Below are positions 24,460-36,765 of a DNA stretch of 64,000 bases, piece after piece. Under the pieces are notes generated by a model. The model searched no databases and was not told the DNA's origin. It saw only the letters and a list, made by a program, of their open reading frames with translations. Numbering within the stretch: position 1 is the stretch's first letter; the number at the start of each line of letters is the position of its first letter. The stretch comes from Hexactinellida sp. DTS-2022 (lineage: Eukaryota > Porifera > Hexactinellida), in assembly GCA_028753945.1 (NCBI GenBank), contig JAPNXP010000001.1:2222501-2286500 (forward strand), in the 5' to 3' direction. Position numbers and translations under genes: made by a program.

Positions 24460-25324
24460 AATCTCTTTTAAGAATAATTTTGGTACGTGGTGGAGCGAAA
24501 CTCAAACAATATATGTGCTAGAGACAAAAGAGAGAGGTCTTAACTAGACACGAATTTTGATATACAAAATAAAATTTAATATATTTTCAAGTAAAGAAGT
24601 TTTGGGGATTTATGTTCTGAAAAGACAAAATATTAACACAATATATTTATAACAAAAACCTATCCAGCGGTTCCCTAAACTTCGGATAAATAATCAATTT
24701 AAGAGTATTTTAACATAATTATTATAGATTAAATTTAGAATGAAATTTTTGCCAGTATAGGATATTTTACAATTTCAGAACAGGTCAGAAATACTATTGT
24801 TATCAATTGCAAATCGTCAAAATTAATTTACATTCCAAAATCTCGAATTATCACAATTACGCCACAAAAAACACATAAAATAGAACTCAGTTAAGACATA
24901 CCATCCTGGGAAACAAGAAAAATAGGTACTAACCGAGGTGCGTCTTATCCGTATGCATTATCCACAAGTCGAAATACTGACTTGTTCAATGTTATGAACA
25001 CGATGTAGGGTATTCAAATCTCTAACATACTGAATGATAAGATTAAAGTATTTTAATAGTCACCTACTCACTTAAACCAAATATTACTGAGTTCTGCTGA
25101 TAGTTTTCCAGAGTAAGTACTATTCGATTAAAAATAAATACATTTCATTTACTTGGGAATAAAGATTGGTACGTCATATCCGAGATACGTATTATCCGAG
25201 TACATATTAGAACCGAATCATTAATACTAATGGATCAGTTAGGAGGAAAAATCGGTTGTTAGAGAACAGTACGTAGTATCCGGGGGTACGTGATAAGCCG
25301 AGTAGTCTAAGCGAGTTCCACTGT
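24460..25324. other. Non-coding DNA with a 3' part of a mariner-type MITE
   Basis: The right end reads inward GTACAGTGGAACTCGCTTAG and is preceded by repeated tacgt(a/c)(g/t)tatccg motifs from about 24940. This is the pattern of a pogo/mariner MITE, but I could not find its left TIR. Sequence 24460-24900 shows nothing recognisable. Confidence 0.45.
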
Positions 25325-25435
25325 ACATCCTTGGTTTCGACAGAAAACACTTTTATGGTCTGGAGTTGTATTATAGATGACTTCATATCTGCTAGTATTT
25401 GAATTTATATTGTTAACAACTTATAACTTATACCT

Positions 25436-25921
25436 GTGTGTAAGTGTGTGTATCTATATTTGTTTGTATGTTCCGAGTTGATTGAAGTAACTAGACGGTT
25501 TCCAAATGAGATTTTTACATATAGGGGTAACTTTTGGCACGCGCGCGCCAACAAGTTGAGGTTTCCACTCAAAATTTATCACACCTCGCAAAGCCATGAC
25601 GTAATTGTCACATTTGAGAACCCTGAAGATTCACATAGTCGCACATAATTCCCGCCCTCTAAGAGATAAAAATCTAAAAAGATATAGAACATGGACATTA
25701 ATGATTCGGACACATTGGTCACACCAGATTGCCAATATGCATACTAATTATCGCATGATGACGTAATCACAAAAATTTTACATTGTTAATTTGACTATTT
25801 TATGCCTATTTACGCTTCATAATCATTGTTAGAAGTATATAAACCATACACACCAACCACAAAGCGGTTGGTGTGTGTGGTTGTGTTCTGTACCGAAGCG
25901 ATCTAGCAAGCGAAGCGCTAG
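25436..25921 (+). mobile_element. Non-autonomous Helitron, copy A (3' end CTAG)
   Basis: The 3' terminus is a hairpin (ccaacc loop ggttgg core, ~25847-25874) followed by gcgaagcgCTAG and a T at 25922, the expected Helitron 3' signature. The body matches the copies at 51.7 and 54.1 kb (ggtttccaaat, ataggggtaacttttggc, gatgacgtaatcac). The 5' TC end is not preserved. Non-coding. Confidence 0.75.
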
Positions 25922-26384
25922 TTATATATCAAAACACTAAATCAATTAAAATAATTACTTTCGCACATAATTCCATACATATGGGCATTCGCCGTATATG
26001 GTCATGTGCCGCTTATGTCCCGGAAAGTAAGTTGACATAACAAAAAGAAAAAGTACCGATTCAAATCCTTTGGAAATACTAGGAGTGGCCATTTTTCACC
26101 GGCATATGCGCAATTACATTGTCGAATAGTACTTAATAAATGGTAACTAATGGGCATCCCTTTATGCGATTTTCTCAAAATAACTTAACACCGGAGATTG
26201 GGGACAATAACCAAAGATTGAGAAGAAGATATGATCAATTTTATTTACACTTTGCAACGATAAAAATTAAAATCCCTGTGAGAGAATAGGCCAAATACTA
26301 CAAATTACAATTAATATTAAACAAACAATTTTAGAAGAACTAAATAAAAAACATTTTCCAAAAACCTTACTTAAGACAATATTC

Positions 26385-26501
26385 GCTTAAATTTGGATGA
26401 TAAAGTCGAAAAACAAAATTCGGCTAAATAGCATTGAAAGATTAGGCCTTTATATAGTTGAAAAACTCTATAGACATTCTAGATATAAACTAAGTAGCCA
26501 C
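26385..26501 (-). repeat. Fragment of the TTAA-transposon promoter
   Basis: Minus-strand sequence ctatataaaggcctaatc with flanking tctag matches the promoter of the transposon copies at 27950 and 35375. It is cut off on the right by the hAT MITE starting at 26502. Confidence 0.6.
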
Positions 26502-26976
26502 CAGGGAATGAAAGGTTCACGAACGAACTTATGAACTTGAACTGAACGCAGAACTTTTATGGCATTTACGCTGGACGAACTGAATGAACGCCAATGGTTG
26601 CCTGAACGGCAGTTGAACGAACTGAATGAACGAACGAACTGATAGAACTAAATGAATATCGCTAAATTATAAATAATGAATCATTAATCCATACGTAGAA
26701 TATAAATATATCACTAGAAAAGTAAAATATAAATAGATCACTACTTATACCTGCTTTTCATACGTAATAACCACTACCAACTCATCTGAACTGAACGAAC
26801 GAACTGAACGAACGAATTGAACGAACTGCACGAACGCGGGTCTGCCCGTTGAATGAACTGAACGAACGCTGCTGGTGTTGAAGTTAGGAGGTGAACGTGA
26901 ACGAACTGAACGTGCGTTAATTTGAAATGAACTGAATTGGGTATATTCAGTCTGTTCGTGAACCTTTCATTCCCTG
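26502..26976. mobile_element. hAT-type MITE (CAGGGAATGAAAGGTTCACG)
   Basis: 475 bp, long TIRs beginning CAGGGAATGAAAGGTTCACG. The interior is made of GAACGAACTGAACG iterations. Flanks gtagccac and gaagcaca match poorly. A relative with an exact TSD is at 39962-40542. Confidence 0.85.
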
Positions 26977-27234
26977 GAAGCACAGAAAATTTAAAATGAA
27001 TTGGTCTAGTAGTTTTCTAATATCCATTCACCTTTTAATATTTTTCTGAGTGGAAATTTATTGCGAATTTTTTGTAGATCCTCTTCACCGATCAATCGCA
27101 ATTTTAAGTTGAGGGGCAGAGGTGACGGTGGTAAGAAAGACTGCAAAATCCCCTAGGGCGCCGAAGTCACGGGTGCACCAGTTGCACCGGTCAATTTATT
27201 TTCCCCTCGCGCATGTAAATCTTCTGAAAATAAA

Positions 27235-27561
27235 TAATATAAACGGAGTACCTACCATGGAAATGCATATGAGGGAAATGCGATCCGCAAGCTGCTCAAA
27301 ATGTGTAATGAACTGGCTTTTCCTCCTTCAAACTCTGCCTTCATCGCCATGAAGAGGTTTATTGATGTAATTACATCATGCTTCGGGAAGAATATTGAAA
27401 TTGAATATATTGAACATATTCAACAATTCGAAGAGGCTTTTAAAAGAACAGGACTACCATGTTCAACTAAAGTCCATATTTTTGAAGCCACATTGTACCT
27501 TCTATCCAGAAATACCTTCCTCCTGGAAAGGGTCTTGGATGTGTTTCAGAACAAGCAGTAG
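27235..27561 (+). pseudogene. Transposon-derived protein fragment, family uncertain
   Basis: An open frame reads HGNAYEGNAIRKLLK, then a region with FIDVITSCFGKN, QFEEAFKRTG and TKVHIFEA. The layout G-N-x-x-[RS]-K-L-L ... SCFG ... F-x-x-x-[FY] ... KVH recalls the C-terminal region of large uncharacterised transposon ORFs abundant in cnidarian and insect genomes. I cannot name the superfamily. The frame stops shortly after KVH, before the region where such proteins usually continue. No start codon context or downstream exon was found. Confidence 0.4.
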
Positions 27562-27572
27562 AATCCTCTCAA

Positions 27573-27775
27573 TCACGGTTTATGCATGGTTGCATTATAC
27601 GTAACGTATAACGTATATATGGTACCATTATACGAAAGGTGAACGTATAATGCCATCATACGTAACGTATAATCATCATACAACGTATAAAGTATAACGA
27701 TTTTAAAAATATATGGTCCATTATACGCTCCCCGAACGTATGACGTATAATCGTATAATGCATCTATGGGTTTAT
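27573..27775. repeat. Palindrome-rich CATTATACG/CGTATAATG element
   Basis: Dense inverted copies of cattatacg, acgtataacg and related words, with similar outer parts gcatggttgcattatacg and cgtataatgcatctatgg in opposite orientation. Probably a small MITE. TSD not clear. Confidence 0.5.
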
Positions 27776-27920
27776 GAAGGTCTGGAATAGATACAAATGC
27801 AATCAAGATGTTGAAAGTTAACGCAGTTTGCGAGGCTAATTTCACCAACTACTCCATATGTTAGTGTAATTAAAAATATGTAATTTTATGAACTTGAGAG
27901 GAAAATAACTATTAATACCA

Positions 27921-27949
27921 TATTATAGGAATTAACGCGCCATGTAATT
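27921..27949. mobile_element. MITE M1 terminal fragment
   Basis: tattataggaattaacgcgc plus catgtaatt is the terminus of the M1 family (6673-9527). It replaces the first bases of the adjacent TTAA transposon. Confidence 0.6.
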
Positions 27950-29334
27950 CCTTATAGGGAAAAAATCGGAAATTTCGCTCCAAAAAACAACTTAAATTAA
28001 AAAATTTTTTTGTACCAAACACTGCCGAAGGACCAAAACTAACGTTTGTATATGGTTTTGAGCCACGTCCACGCGTATTTTCAGAGTTATGATCTATTTT
28101 GTACAGCGTATCACTGGTTTCAACACTTTGAACTATTATCAGTACTGTATTCCTCAACAATGGTAAGATTGGTGGTATCATTACTCTATCCTAGCAATCA
28201 ATGACGAAAATAAACAACAATTGATCAAAAAAAATTCGCAAAAAGTGAAAATCTAAACATTTATGGTCTATAATCTCATTCGAGGGTACGTTTTCTTGTC
28301 CATTTTCTATCTCAGGTACCCGAGCAGCTAGAATCAACATATACGTCTCAAAATGCTCGCAATACCCAACTTCCTATACGTACATAATACATTTTGGGAG
28401 CCTAACACCCTCCGTTTTCAAAATGATCCCTATATGGGCATGTAATGTGCCCAATTTTGATGACACAGCAAAATTTATATCAACGAAAGTATAAACTCTA
28501 GAGTTTAGCTCTAACCATCTATTCACATCAATATCCTACTACAAACTCATTGGAAGTACAAATGAGACTCATAACCAAATGGTCACTCTTCTATAAAATT
28601 ACATACCCATATATGGAGGTGTCAATTCAGAAATGAAACCATGAACTTTGTAATTAAATAATGAGCTAGAGCTTAGTTCCAACTTCCTAGTAACATCATT
28701 AATCCATTTTAAGTTAGATGGTATAGTTATCGAATACTACTTCATAAATTTAATCGTGCGGGGATTCTTTACGGTCTTTCTCTCAATATAATATAAATGC
28801 CGGTGTTTGGGGACTAATGTCACGGAGTGTGACGAAATCAAGATAGGTTAAGAGCTCAAATTTTTTCTACAAGTTTTATACCACTAAAATTTAAAAAGCA
28901 TAGATTGTATAACCAAAAAACACCAAAATTCTACTAATAAGAGAGAAACAATCTCAAAATAAAAAAAACAATCAAAAAACCTTACCTTTAGACGCTCTCC
29001 CCTTCATATTCATTGATGGAATTTCGAAATCCGATGTTGTGGGTCTTTGGTTGGAAAGATTAGGCCTTTATATAGTTAAATTGAGCTAGAGAACATTCTA
29101 GAACAATTCAGAAACTATATACAAGCTTGACACTATCTATGTTATATTGAATAGACGCACATAACTGCATATTAAAAGAATCCATACCTAGACAAAACAA
29201 TTCCATATTCACTTGAATGAATAAATTCTTCGCTATTTTTATCCAGACCAAGTTCTGAGGGTACTTAGAAGTATTCAGAGAATCTATAGACATGTTCTGT
29301 AGTGATTTATCAGTTTGCTATAAGGGATACCCTT
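27950..29334 (-). mobile_element. TTAA-type DNA transposon, left copy
   Basis: Reverse complement of 35375-36761 over nearly its whole length. On the minus strand: TATA box at about 29065-29072, ATG at 29007 (MKGRASK), a donor AAAG|GTAAGG near 28986, and near the other end a frame at 28181-27912 starting MIPPILPLLRNTV. The terminus at 29334 (ggatacccttt) is a variant of the right copy's end. The other end is truncated by the M1 fragment. Confidence 0.8.
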
Positions 29335-29803
29335 TAGGGGGGCGATTATTGGAGGTAGGCGATTATTCGAATAGAGGCTACTATTCGAATAAATACGGTA
29401 TATTAAAAAGTCCTTAGCGATTCCCTTAGCGCATGCGCTACTCTTCCTTTAGCGCATGTGCTACTCAATTTGCCAGGAATGTTACTTTACGGGTGGATAG
29501 GCTTATAAATTATTACAAAGGTTTAAATGTTCATAAATGCTTGAATGTCCAGTCGAAATGTTTGAAACATTTTAGTAAATCCAAATAAAGTATCCTGAAC
29601 TCTAACTCGTTACTGTAACTCAGCTTCGGTCTTGGTGTAACTCAACACTGCAGCGGCCGCGGCCGACCCGAACCGTGGTGTAACTATAAAAAATCTGGTG
29701 CAAAATTTACACCAAGATCAGCCTAAAAAAAATCCAGATCCTGAAAAGTTTTTCCTTTTGATATTCCAATTAAGAATACATCATCATTATACAGTTGTAA
29801 TAA
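29335..29803. other. Intergenic DNA
   Basis: 29340-29400 holds repeated gcgattatt(c/g)gaatag motifs, probably part of a MITE. 29400-29470 has two copies of ccttagcgcatg(c/t)gctactc. A GC-rich patch gcagcggccgcggccgac lies at 29650. No gene recognised. Confidence 0.4.
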
Positions 29804-31081
29804 ATGCCTAAGTTGACTAAATCAAATGAAAAGGAGATACTTGCAAACACTCTTAAAATATTCCGTCTCATAACTGGAGAGGGTATCGGAGCAATTTTTA
29901 CATGGCATGGTAAATTAGCAACAATAGGACCTGAAAATTTCCAGGATCTATTAATTGGAATTACAGACGATACTGGAAGTCACTGACAACTACTACCACT
30001 AGCAAATCTATAGATTCTACCAAACCTGCGCAAGATCAAGATATACGCGGCCTATTAGATGGGAAATTGGGAACCTCAATAGCTATAATGTTCCAACCTT
30101 GCGGAGGCTTGTTTCATGGATAACAAAACAATCAGTAGGTATGATCTTCTGCTTCAACTTTAAATGTGTATAGTCTCTAGTCTACATTTTCCAATTAACT
30201 ATAACCTGTTATATTAGGCAAGAATATGGCTTTTTGGAGTGATCCATCTACTCAGCCATCCTTTTGGCCAGAAGATGTACCGTATGGTAATATTTAACGT
30301 ACTAGTAAGAATTCCTTGTGCAAAATTATTCAAGCTTATTTGAACAGTGAAAATGAAGGCGAAGCTAGTCCTAGTTATCGTGATCGTTCTGATAGATCTC
30401 CTACGAGAACTGAACGTCAGATGGATAATTTAAGACATTCTACAAGGTTAGTAATAGACGAAGTTTCCGGTGATCAATTTTCCAACCGACCAATGGAGCT
30501 ATCTGATATCGATACCAGCAGTGAAACATTTTTTCCAGAGTTGCAACCCGAAAGCACTTACACTCAACTGTAGCCTCAAGTTCCTATACCTAGTTTGGCT
30601 ACTTTAGTGGGTGTGAAGCCTATTGAACTCATTTTTGAATTTGAACCCATTTTTGACGGAGATGGTACCGGAGACCTGAAACTCACATTTGCTCCGATTC
30701 AGCAACTCAGGGGCGGTACTGATTGCGGATTATTTGCAGCAGCAGTCTGTCTAGCATTAGCTACAGGAGTAGATCCAGCCACAATTCGATGGAAACAGAA
30801 TCGGATGAGAACTCACCTCAGCGAGTGTATGAAAAACGAAATGTTGACACCGTTTCCCACAACGGAATTATCTTTGAGACCTCGTATAAACAACAAGTTA
30901 TCATCAAGTTATACGATAAAGTTATGGTGTGTTTGTCATCTACCCTATTTTTGCGTTTAATAACGTGGTGGAATGCCCTAATTGCCTTAACTGGTTCCAT
31001 AAACCCTGTGTGGGATTTGTAGGCACTGAAGAAGTTATCGCTACTTTCTGTTTCCACCGATGTAGAGACAACAAAACCTGA
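29804..31081 (+). pseudogene. Ulp1-type cysteine protease with PHD finger, decayed
   Basis: Several plus-strand frames (29804-29986, 30316-30573, 30574-30957, 30925-31081) appear to be pieces of one gene. The best part has the Ulp1/C48 active-site region: Gln in QQLRGGTDCGLFAAAVCLAL precedes the Asp-Cys-Gly nucleophile, followed by DPATIRWKQNRMRTHL and TPFP, a tail common in transposon-linked Ulp1 domains. Next comes a zinc-finger start WCVCHLPYFCV. After a frameshift near 30955 it continues as VECPNCLNWFHKPCVGF ... CFHRCR, a PHD-type Cys/His pattern. A stop separates the 30316 frame from the protease. The catalytic His was not seen. SUMO-protease domains occur in host genes and in large DNA transposons (KDZ/Zisupton and others). 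Confidence 0.6.
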
Positions 31082-31798
31082 TGACTCGAGTCATCACTCG
31101 ACACTCATTTCAATAACATTATTCTTGGTGTCTATGTACAGACGTACTATTTATTTTTTAAATACACAAATACAGTATTTATCAACTAGATATACGAATA
31201 AAGGAAACTAATTTGTGTTAGCTTTGACTATATTATCTTTGTTTACACAAGCTAAGAAATATCTTGTAGTGAAGAAAACGTTTTCAACTCGCATGTATGC
31301 GATCTGAGTTGCTATTCTTCTTAACAAGGAGAAGAGTTGCTCACACCCTTGTGAATTAATTTGTTTCATTTTTCTTCTGTGTGGATATTTCTCATAGAAT
31401 ACGACGGATTACAAGTGTGATTGGTTGAATGGAATCTATCAACAAGAAAGGTCGTATTTCGAAAAACTCTTGGATCCCTAAATTAATAAATTAATAATAT
31501 ATATGTAGAAACAGCAGTGTATTTGTATATACCACAATTTATCGTGGTTTGTATCCTTACCTTTTCATGCAGGTCTTGTGGATGCACTTTGAAAATGGTT
31601 AGTAATAAATTATAAATTAAAACGGTGGACTCGTGCTTACAAGAGATAGATATCATTCCTGGAGAAAATTTGTGGTGTTTCGGGAAAACTTTAGAACACT
31701 TCCAATCGTTTCCTCCTTTTCATTTTCGTAGAGCGGTAATCTAAGTGGCAATTAATAGGATAAATTCGTTAACCTGCACAATTTCAAAATACTAGCAC
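31082..31798. other. Spacer between convergent gene remnants
   Basis: AT-rich DNA with no recognised coding or repeats apart from a short gatgactcgagtcatc palindrome at 31081-31096, related to the motif cluster at 13.1 kb. Confidence 0.4.
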
Positions 31799-33515
31799 TT
31801 ACTTATAATTTGTTGCAAATGTTGGGAAATAATTGTAGTATTCGCTGGTTTCATTGAAGAATTCAACTAGTTTTCTTGATGGGTTCTTGAAAAGGCATTC
31901 AATTTTTGTAAGAATGCATTTTAATAGTGCAGTATCTGCTGGATGTAATGTGAGAAGTCCTGTACTGGTTTCTGGATTGATTATCTTGAGCAAGTATTCT
32001 AAAGTATGAATTTTTTGTAAAATGTTTGTTAAGCTCTCTGCTTTTGTTGACTCCCCATTGGATAAAAGAGCTACGGTTTTTCTTTCATTTTTATCCAGAA
32101 TAGAGAACTGGAATAATCCGGTAATTGGTTCCGTTCGAGAGAGGAGTTGAATCACCTTCTTCACATTACAAAACTCTTCATTTATTGTCACCCAATTTGG
32201 CTTCTATAAGAATTGAATAAAATGTAGTTTGCGAATTCTTGATTATTGAGTGAATCTAGCAGTTCCTCGAATGTATCTCCCGTTAGACCTTGGAAACAAT
32301 AGTCGAAGAGTTTGCTCCTTTCAGTTGAGTCAGAAATGAATACTCTATCTGATAAAGGAATTAAAGGGTAGATCTGATTTTGATCAATATTTGGACCAAC
32401 AATAGGAAGCGCTTTCATTGTCCCCATAGCTATTCCGTCCAAAATGATCACTTCTGGTTCATGTTCACACTGGGGACAGGTGTAATGTGAATAATAGTCG
32501 ATATCCACCTTTCTTAAATAAGAATTCCAAGCATGGCGCACTATGTGGTATTTGAAAGTGTTCTTTCTACCCATCCTTCTAAGTTTCTTGTTTTTGGCAC
32601 TAAATGATTGATTAACTATTATATATATAAACCAACCTCAAATAGCCATACAAAGTATTTCGGGACATTGTCATTAGCTCACTTCGTAGAGTAAACTATA
32701 ATGGACGAAGTAGCGGTTGTTTATGTTGAGTAATAAATCGCTTTGTCCTTCAAAAACAGCTAGGAAATTACAGGGACCATTGCATCTTGAACTGTAAACT
32801 AGATTAGATTCACAAATTAATATTTGCACTTATGTATTAGATAATTATTTATAGTATATTATTTACGTACCTTTATGTTCATCGAAGCGATAACATCATT
32901 TTCTGTATATATGATTATCCCAGTATGTTGCAGTTTGAGTTTGTCTTCATCATGGTATTTATAACCATAGCTGCAGGACTTACTTTCAGGGAAGATGTGT
33001 AAAGGTAGATTGATTCCTTGACAGAGCTGATTGTCATAAGTCGAGACAAGTTTGTCATCCAAAATTAACGGTATTTTTAAGGTGGAAATAGTTTCGTAAT
33101 CAATTCCTTTAGGAGTTCCAATTGATTCGGAATATCCAATCTTATCGAGAATAAGTTGTAGTCTAGATTGTTTCTTGCACTTAGAACGACAAGAACTACA
33201 AATCCAAATGCCACTACTAACATAAAAGTTGTGAAAGTTTTTGTCTTCAATTAGGAAGATGTTGTGAGGATTAGGAGTATAATACGTTACTTCATCTAAT
33301 TTATTAGGTTCACAAACTAGCAAGCAATTATTTTGGGAACATTCGTAAAAGGCTTCGAGGTGGATACAGTTATTACTATCACATGAAGTGCAAAGACGAG
33401 TCTCAACGTTGATCACGATGCTTTTATTGTTCAGCACAACCCTTCCTATAAGAGACATTTTAAATAAGTATTTGGTTAAACGGAACAAAATAAGAACAAC
33501 ACCCATGGATATCAA
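31799..33515 (-). pseudogene. Cys-rich HMGXB3/KDZ-transposase-like gene, frameshifted
   Basis: Three minus-strand segments. Segment 1 (33515-32871) has a zinc-binding CTSCDSNNCIHLEAF motif (C-x2-C-x4-C-x-H) and CSSCRSKCKK, and ends at a strong splice donor AAG|GTACGT. Segment 2 (about 32599-32190) has YTCPQCEHEPEVIILDGIAMG, which matches the CP-x-C ... P-[EK]-V-I-I-x-D-G core of HMGXB3-like and CxC-associated KDZ proteins. Segment 3 (32195-31799) continues after a one-base shift near 32196 (NWVTINEEF). No HMG box is seen. KDZ-class transposases and the vertebrate gene HMGXB3 share this core; which applies here cannot be decided by eye. The single frameshift and the lack of a proper phase match at the intron suggest decay. 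Confidence 0.5.
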
Positions 33516-33704
33516 TAAAATAATAGTTATATTTTAAGTACTACTACTGATGATATATTTAGCAAATAAATTAAGATAACAATCTAGTAAAGTTCACCTT
33601 GTGCGAAATCGAAATTAGTGATAATTGCGTATTCACTGCCATCCAGTTGACATACTCGAGACTCTTCTGCCAAAATCCTGACATACTGGTCAATTTTCGA
33701 TATA

Positions 33705-34111
33705 CAGTACATATTGGATATAGTGATAATGGAGGGGACATCTAATTTGTGGCCAAATTATCACTATCCAATATATCACTATATCCAATATATCACAATA
33801 CCCAATATATCACTATATCCACTGTATCACCGCATATAATATATGACTGTATACATTGTCAATACTTATATTCTGAAAATAATAATAAAATTCCTTAGCA
33901 AATTCAAGTGGTAACGATATTTATACTGTAAAATATGAAATTATGGGGTCCAAGGAAGGTAAAAAATTCAATATTCTTGTGTAATCTGTAAACAAATTAT
34001 CACTATATCCAATAATGATATCACTATAACCAATAAAATTTGTATGGGATTTGCTCGGGGACGCACCTAAAGCTGCAAAATTATCACTATATCTAATATA
34101 TCACTATAACC
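33705..34111. mobile_element. Mariner-type MITE, second copy
   Basis: Near-identical to 15091-15490 from CAGTACATATTGGATATAG through the TTATCACTATATC repeats, with TA before it (33703-33704). The right end is lost after tatcactataaccc. It lies just upstream of the minus-strand Cys-rich gene. Confidence 0.85.
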
Positions 34112-34389
34112 CGTGATCTTCGTTATATAAGGCCAACTACTACTCCGGATCATGGATTACTTAAAGTCCATTGATTATTAGCTGACATATCTTTATCTCA
34201 ATAGCTAGTAATGACAGACCTGAGAAATGCATTATAATTATATAGGAAGTTAGGAACATGATATCAAGGCATACATAACACCCTTTAGAATTGTGATATA
34301 TCATCATTTGATTACGTAATCGCTATTTTTCGAGGGAATTTTCGTGTTTTTATAGCCTGCTTTTAACATAGTTAAACGCGATATATATC

Positions 34390-34985
34390 TTCAAAATTGG
34401 AACTTGAAATTACTATTTATAACAAATAATTAAACTTAATAAATGTAAGTTTACGTTAAATTGGTGTTAAATTATTAATAATATTGATCAGTAATTATAC
34501 TAATTGGCTATATAAAATAAATCTCAGAGATTTAAAAAGATAGAAACAAAATACCAATTTATAATTCGATCCTTATGCTACGTAACACCTCTACAAATGG
34601 GCCTTGACATCTTGAGGTAATGATGAAATCGTCAAAAAATAAATTTTTACAATTTTGTGAATTATTTATTTCGAATGGGTTGGTTGGAGTTGGGTACACA
34701 CCCATACGGACATAAATGCTTACTCATCACTTATTATATTCTAGTGAAACTTGAATTTCTTTGAGATGGTGTGAGCTAAAAGGAAACTTCCAACACACTA
34801 TGGGTCGTACACCTTCCCTGAATTGGTTTAACACCTTCATAGTGAGGATGAAGTGACGTCAAAATCTAAAATCATACCTGTGTCGAGAGCATGTACTATT
34901 GAAGGCACCATCAATCGGCCAACCTCCAAAAGATAATGTCTCAAAGGAACATGCTGTTGGCACAGGTGTAGTTTTAGATTTCTAT
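34390..34985 (+). repeat. Degenerate hairpin-repeat unit 13 (hairpin 34861-34981)
   Basis: Isolated, diverged left module plus hairpin. Both arms are mutated (CCTGTGTCGAGAGCATG left; CATGCTGTTGGCACAGG right), yet pairing is largely kept. It ends at the hairpin, as units 8 and 12 do. No tail follows. Confidence 0.75.
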
Positions 34986-35370
34986 GTATGGATCATTTTA
35001 GTACACTATTGTCAGCGTCTATTAATTAACGTAGATACAATATAGTGGCTACCAGATCACGTGTCTCTGAAATCATGATCTCGTTCAAAAAAATACTGAC
35101 CTTACGAAATTTACAGGTTAGAAAGAGCATTTCATTTACTTTTGTAATTTGTTTTCAATAAAATATTTCCATTCACAGAATTTTTATCTAGTGTGATTTC
35201 ATAATTTTGTGTCAAATATTTATCGAATTTTTATTTTTGTTATCATAATTAACATAAAATAACATACCTTAACATACATAAAATAACATACATTTCCCTG
35301 GCAACCGAGGAATGTGTCAACATTCCATCTATTATTTCGATATATTCCATTCAACTAGTTATGGACATCC
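34986..35370. other. Intergenic DNA, nothing recognised
   Basis: AT-rich. Contains short repeats cataaaataacatac at 35249-35291. No TIRs or coding sequence seen. Confidence 0.4.
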
Positions 35371-35374
35371 TCAA

Positions 35375-36761
35375 GGGTGTTCCTTATAGGAAACTGATAA
35401 ATCACTACAAAACATGTCTATAGATTCTCTGAATACTTCTAAGTATACTCAGAACTTGATCTGGATAAAAATAGCGAATAATTTATTCATTCAAGTGAAT
35501 ATGGAATTGTTTTGTCTAGGTATGGATTCTTTTAATATGCAGTTATGTGCGTCTATTCAATATAACATAGGCAGTGTCAAGCATCTTACTTAGTTTCTAA
35601 TTGTTCTAGAATGTTCTCTAGCTCAATTCAACTATATAAAGGCCTAATCTTTCCAACCAAAGACCAACAACATCGGATTTCGAAATTCCATCAACGAATA
35701 TGAAGGGGAGAGCGTCTAAAGGTAAGGTTTTTTGATTGTGTTTTTTATTTTGAGATTGTTTCTCTCTTATTAGTAGAAGTTTGGTGTTTTTTGCTTATTC
35801 AATCTATGTTTTTTAAATGTTAGTGGTATAGAACTTGTAGAAAAAATTTGAGCTCTTAACCTATCTTGATTTCTTCACACTCCGTGACATTAGCCCCAAA
35901 CACCGGCATTTATATTATTTTGAGAAAAAGGCCGCAAAGAACCCCCACACGATTAAATTTACGAAGTTTTATTCGATAACTATACCATCTAACTTAAAAT
36001 GGATTATTGATGTTACTAGGAAGTTGGAACTAAGCTCTAGCTTATTATTTAATTTCAAAGTTCATGGTTTCAGTTCTGAAATGACACCACCATATATGGG
36101 TATGTAAATTTATAGAAGAGTGACCATTTGGTTATGAGTCTCATTTGTACTTCCATTGAGTTTGTAGTAGGATATTGATGTGAATAGATGGTTAGAGCTA
36201 AACTCTAGAGTTTATACTTTCGTTGATATAAATTTTGCTGTGTCATCAAAATTGGGCACATTACATGCCCATATAGGGATCATTTTGAAAACGGAGGGTG
36301 TTAGGCTCCCAAAATGTATTATGTACGTATAGGAAGTTGGGTATTGCGAGCATTTTGAGACGTATAAGTTGATTCTAGCTGCTCGGGTGCCTGAGATAGA
36401 AAATGGACAAGAAAACGTACCCTCGAATGAGATTATAGACCATAAATGTTTAGATTTTCACTTTTTGCGATTTTTTTTGATCAATTGTTGTTTATTTTCG
36501 TCATTGATTGCTAGGATAGAGTAATGATACCACCAATCTTACCATTGTTGAGGAATACAGTACTGATAATAGTTCAAAGTGTTGAAACCAGCGATACGCT
36601 GTACAAAATAGATCATAACTCTGAAAATACGCGTGGACGTGGCTCAAAACCATATACAAACGTTAGTTATGGTCCTTCGGCAGTGTTTGGTACAAAAAAA
36701 AAAATTAATTTAAGTTGTTTTTTGGAGCTAAATTTCCGATTTTTCCCTATAAGGGACACCC
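35375..36761 (+). mobile_element. TTAA-type DNA transposon, right copy
   Basis: 1387 bp. TIRs GGGTGTTCCTTATAGG and GGGTGTCCCTTATAGGG; followed by TTAA (36762-36765) and preceded by TCAA, a one-base variant. TTAA targets suggest the piggyBac or Kolobok class, but no transposase core was found. Near the right end a frame (36524-36769) gives MIPPILPLLRNTV ... YKIDHNSENTRGRGSKPY; the same peptide is conserved in the left copy and, diverged, at 45546-45779. The two copies lie in opposite orientation ~6 kb apart. Confidence 0.8.
35633..35721 (+). promoter_or_regulatory. Conserved TATA box, start codon and splice donor
   Basis: TATATAAA at 35633-35640 is followed 60 bp later by an ATG at 35700 (MKGRASK) and a consensus donor AAAG|GTAAGG at 35721/35722. 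All three are kept in the inverted copy (TATA ~29065-29072, ATG 29007, donor ~28986). This looks like a pol II promoter and first exon of the transposon's gene. The second exon was not identified. Confidence 0.6.
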
Positions 36762-36765
36762 TTAA

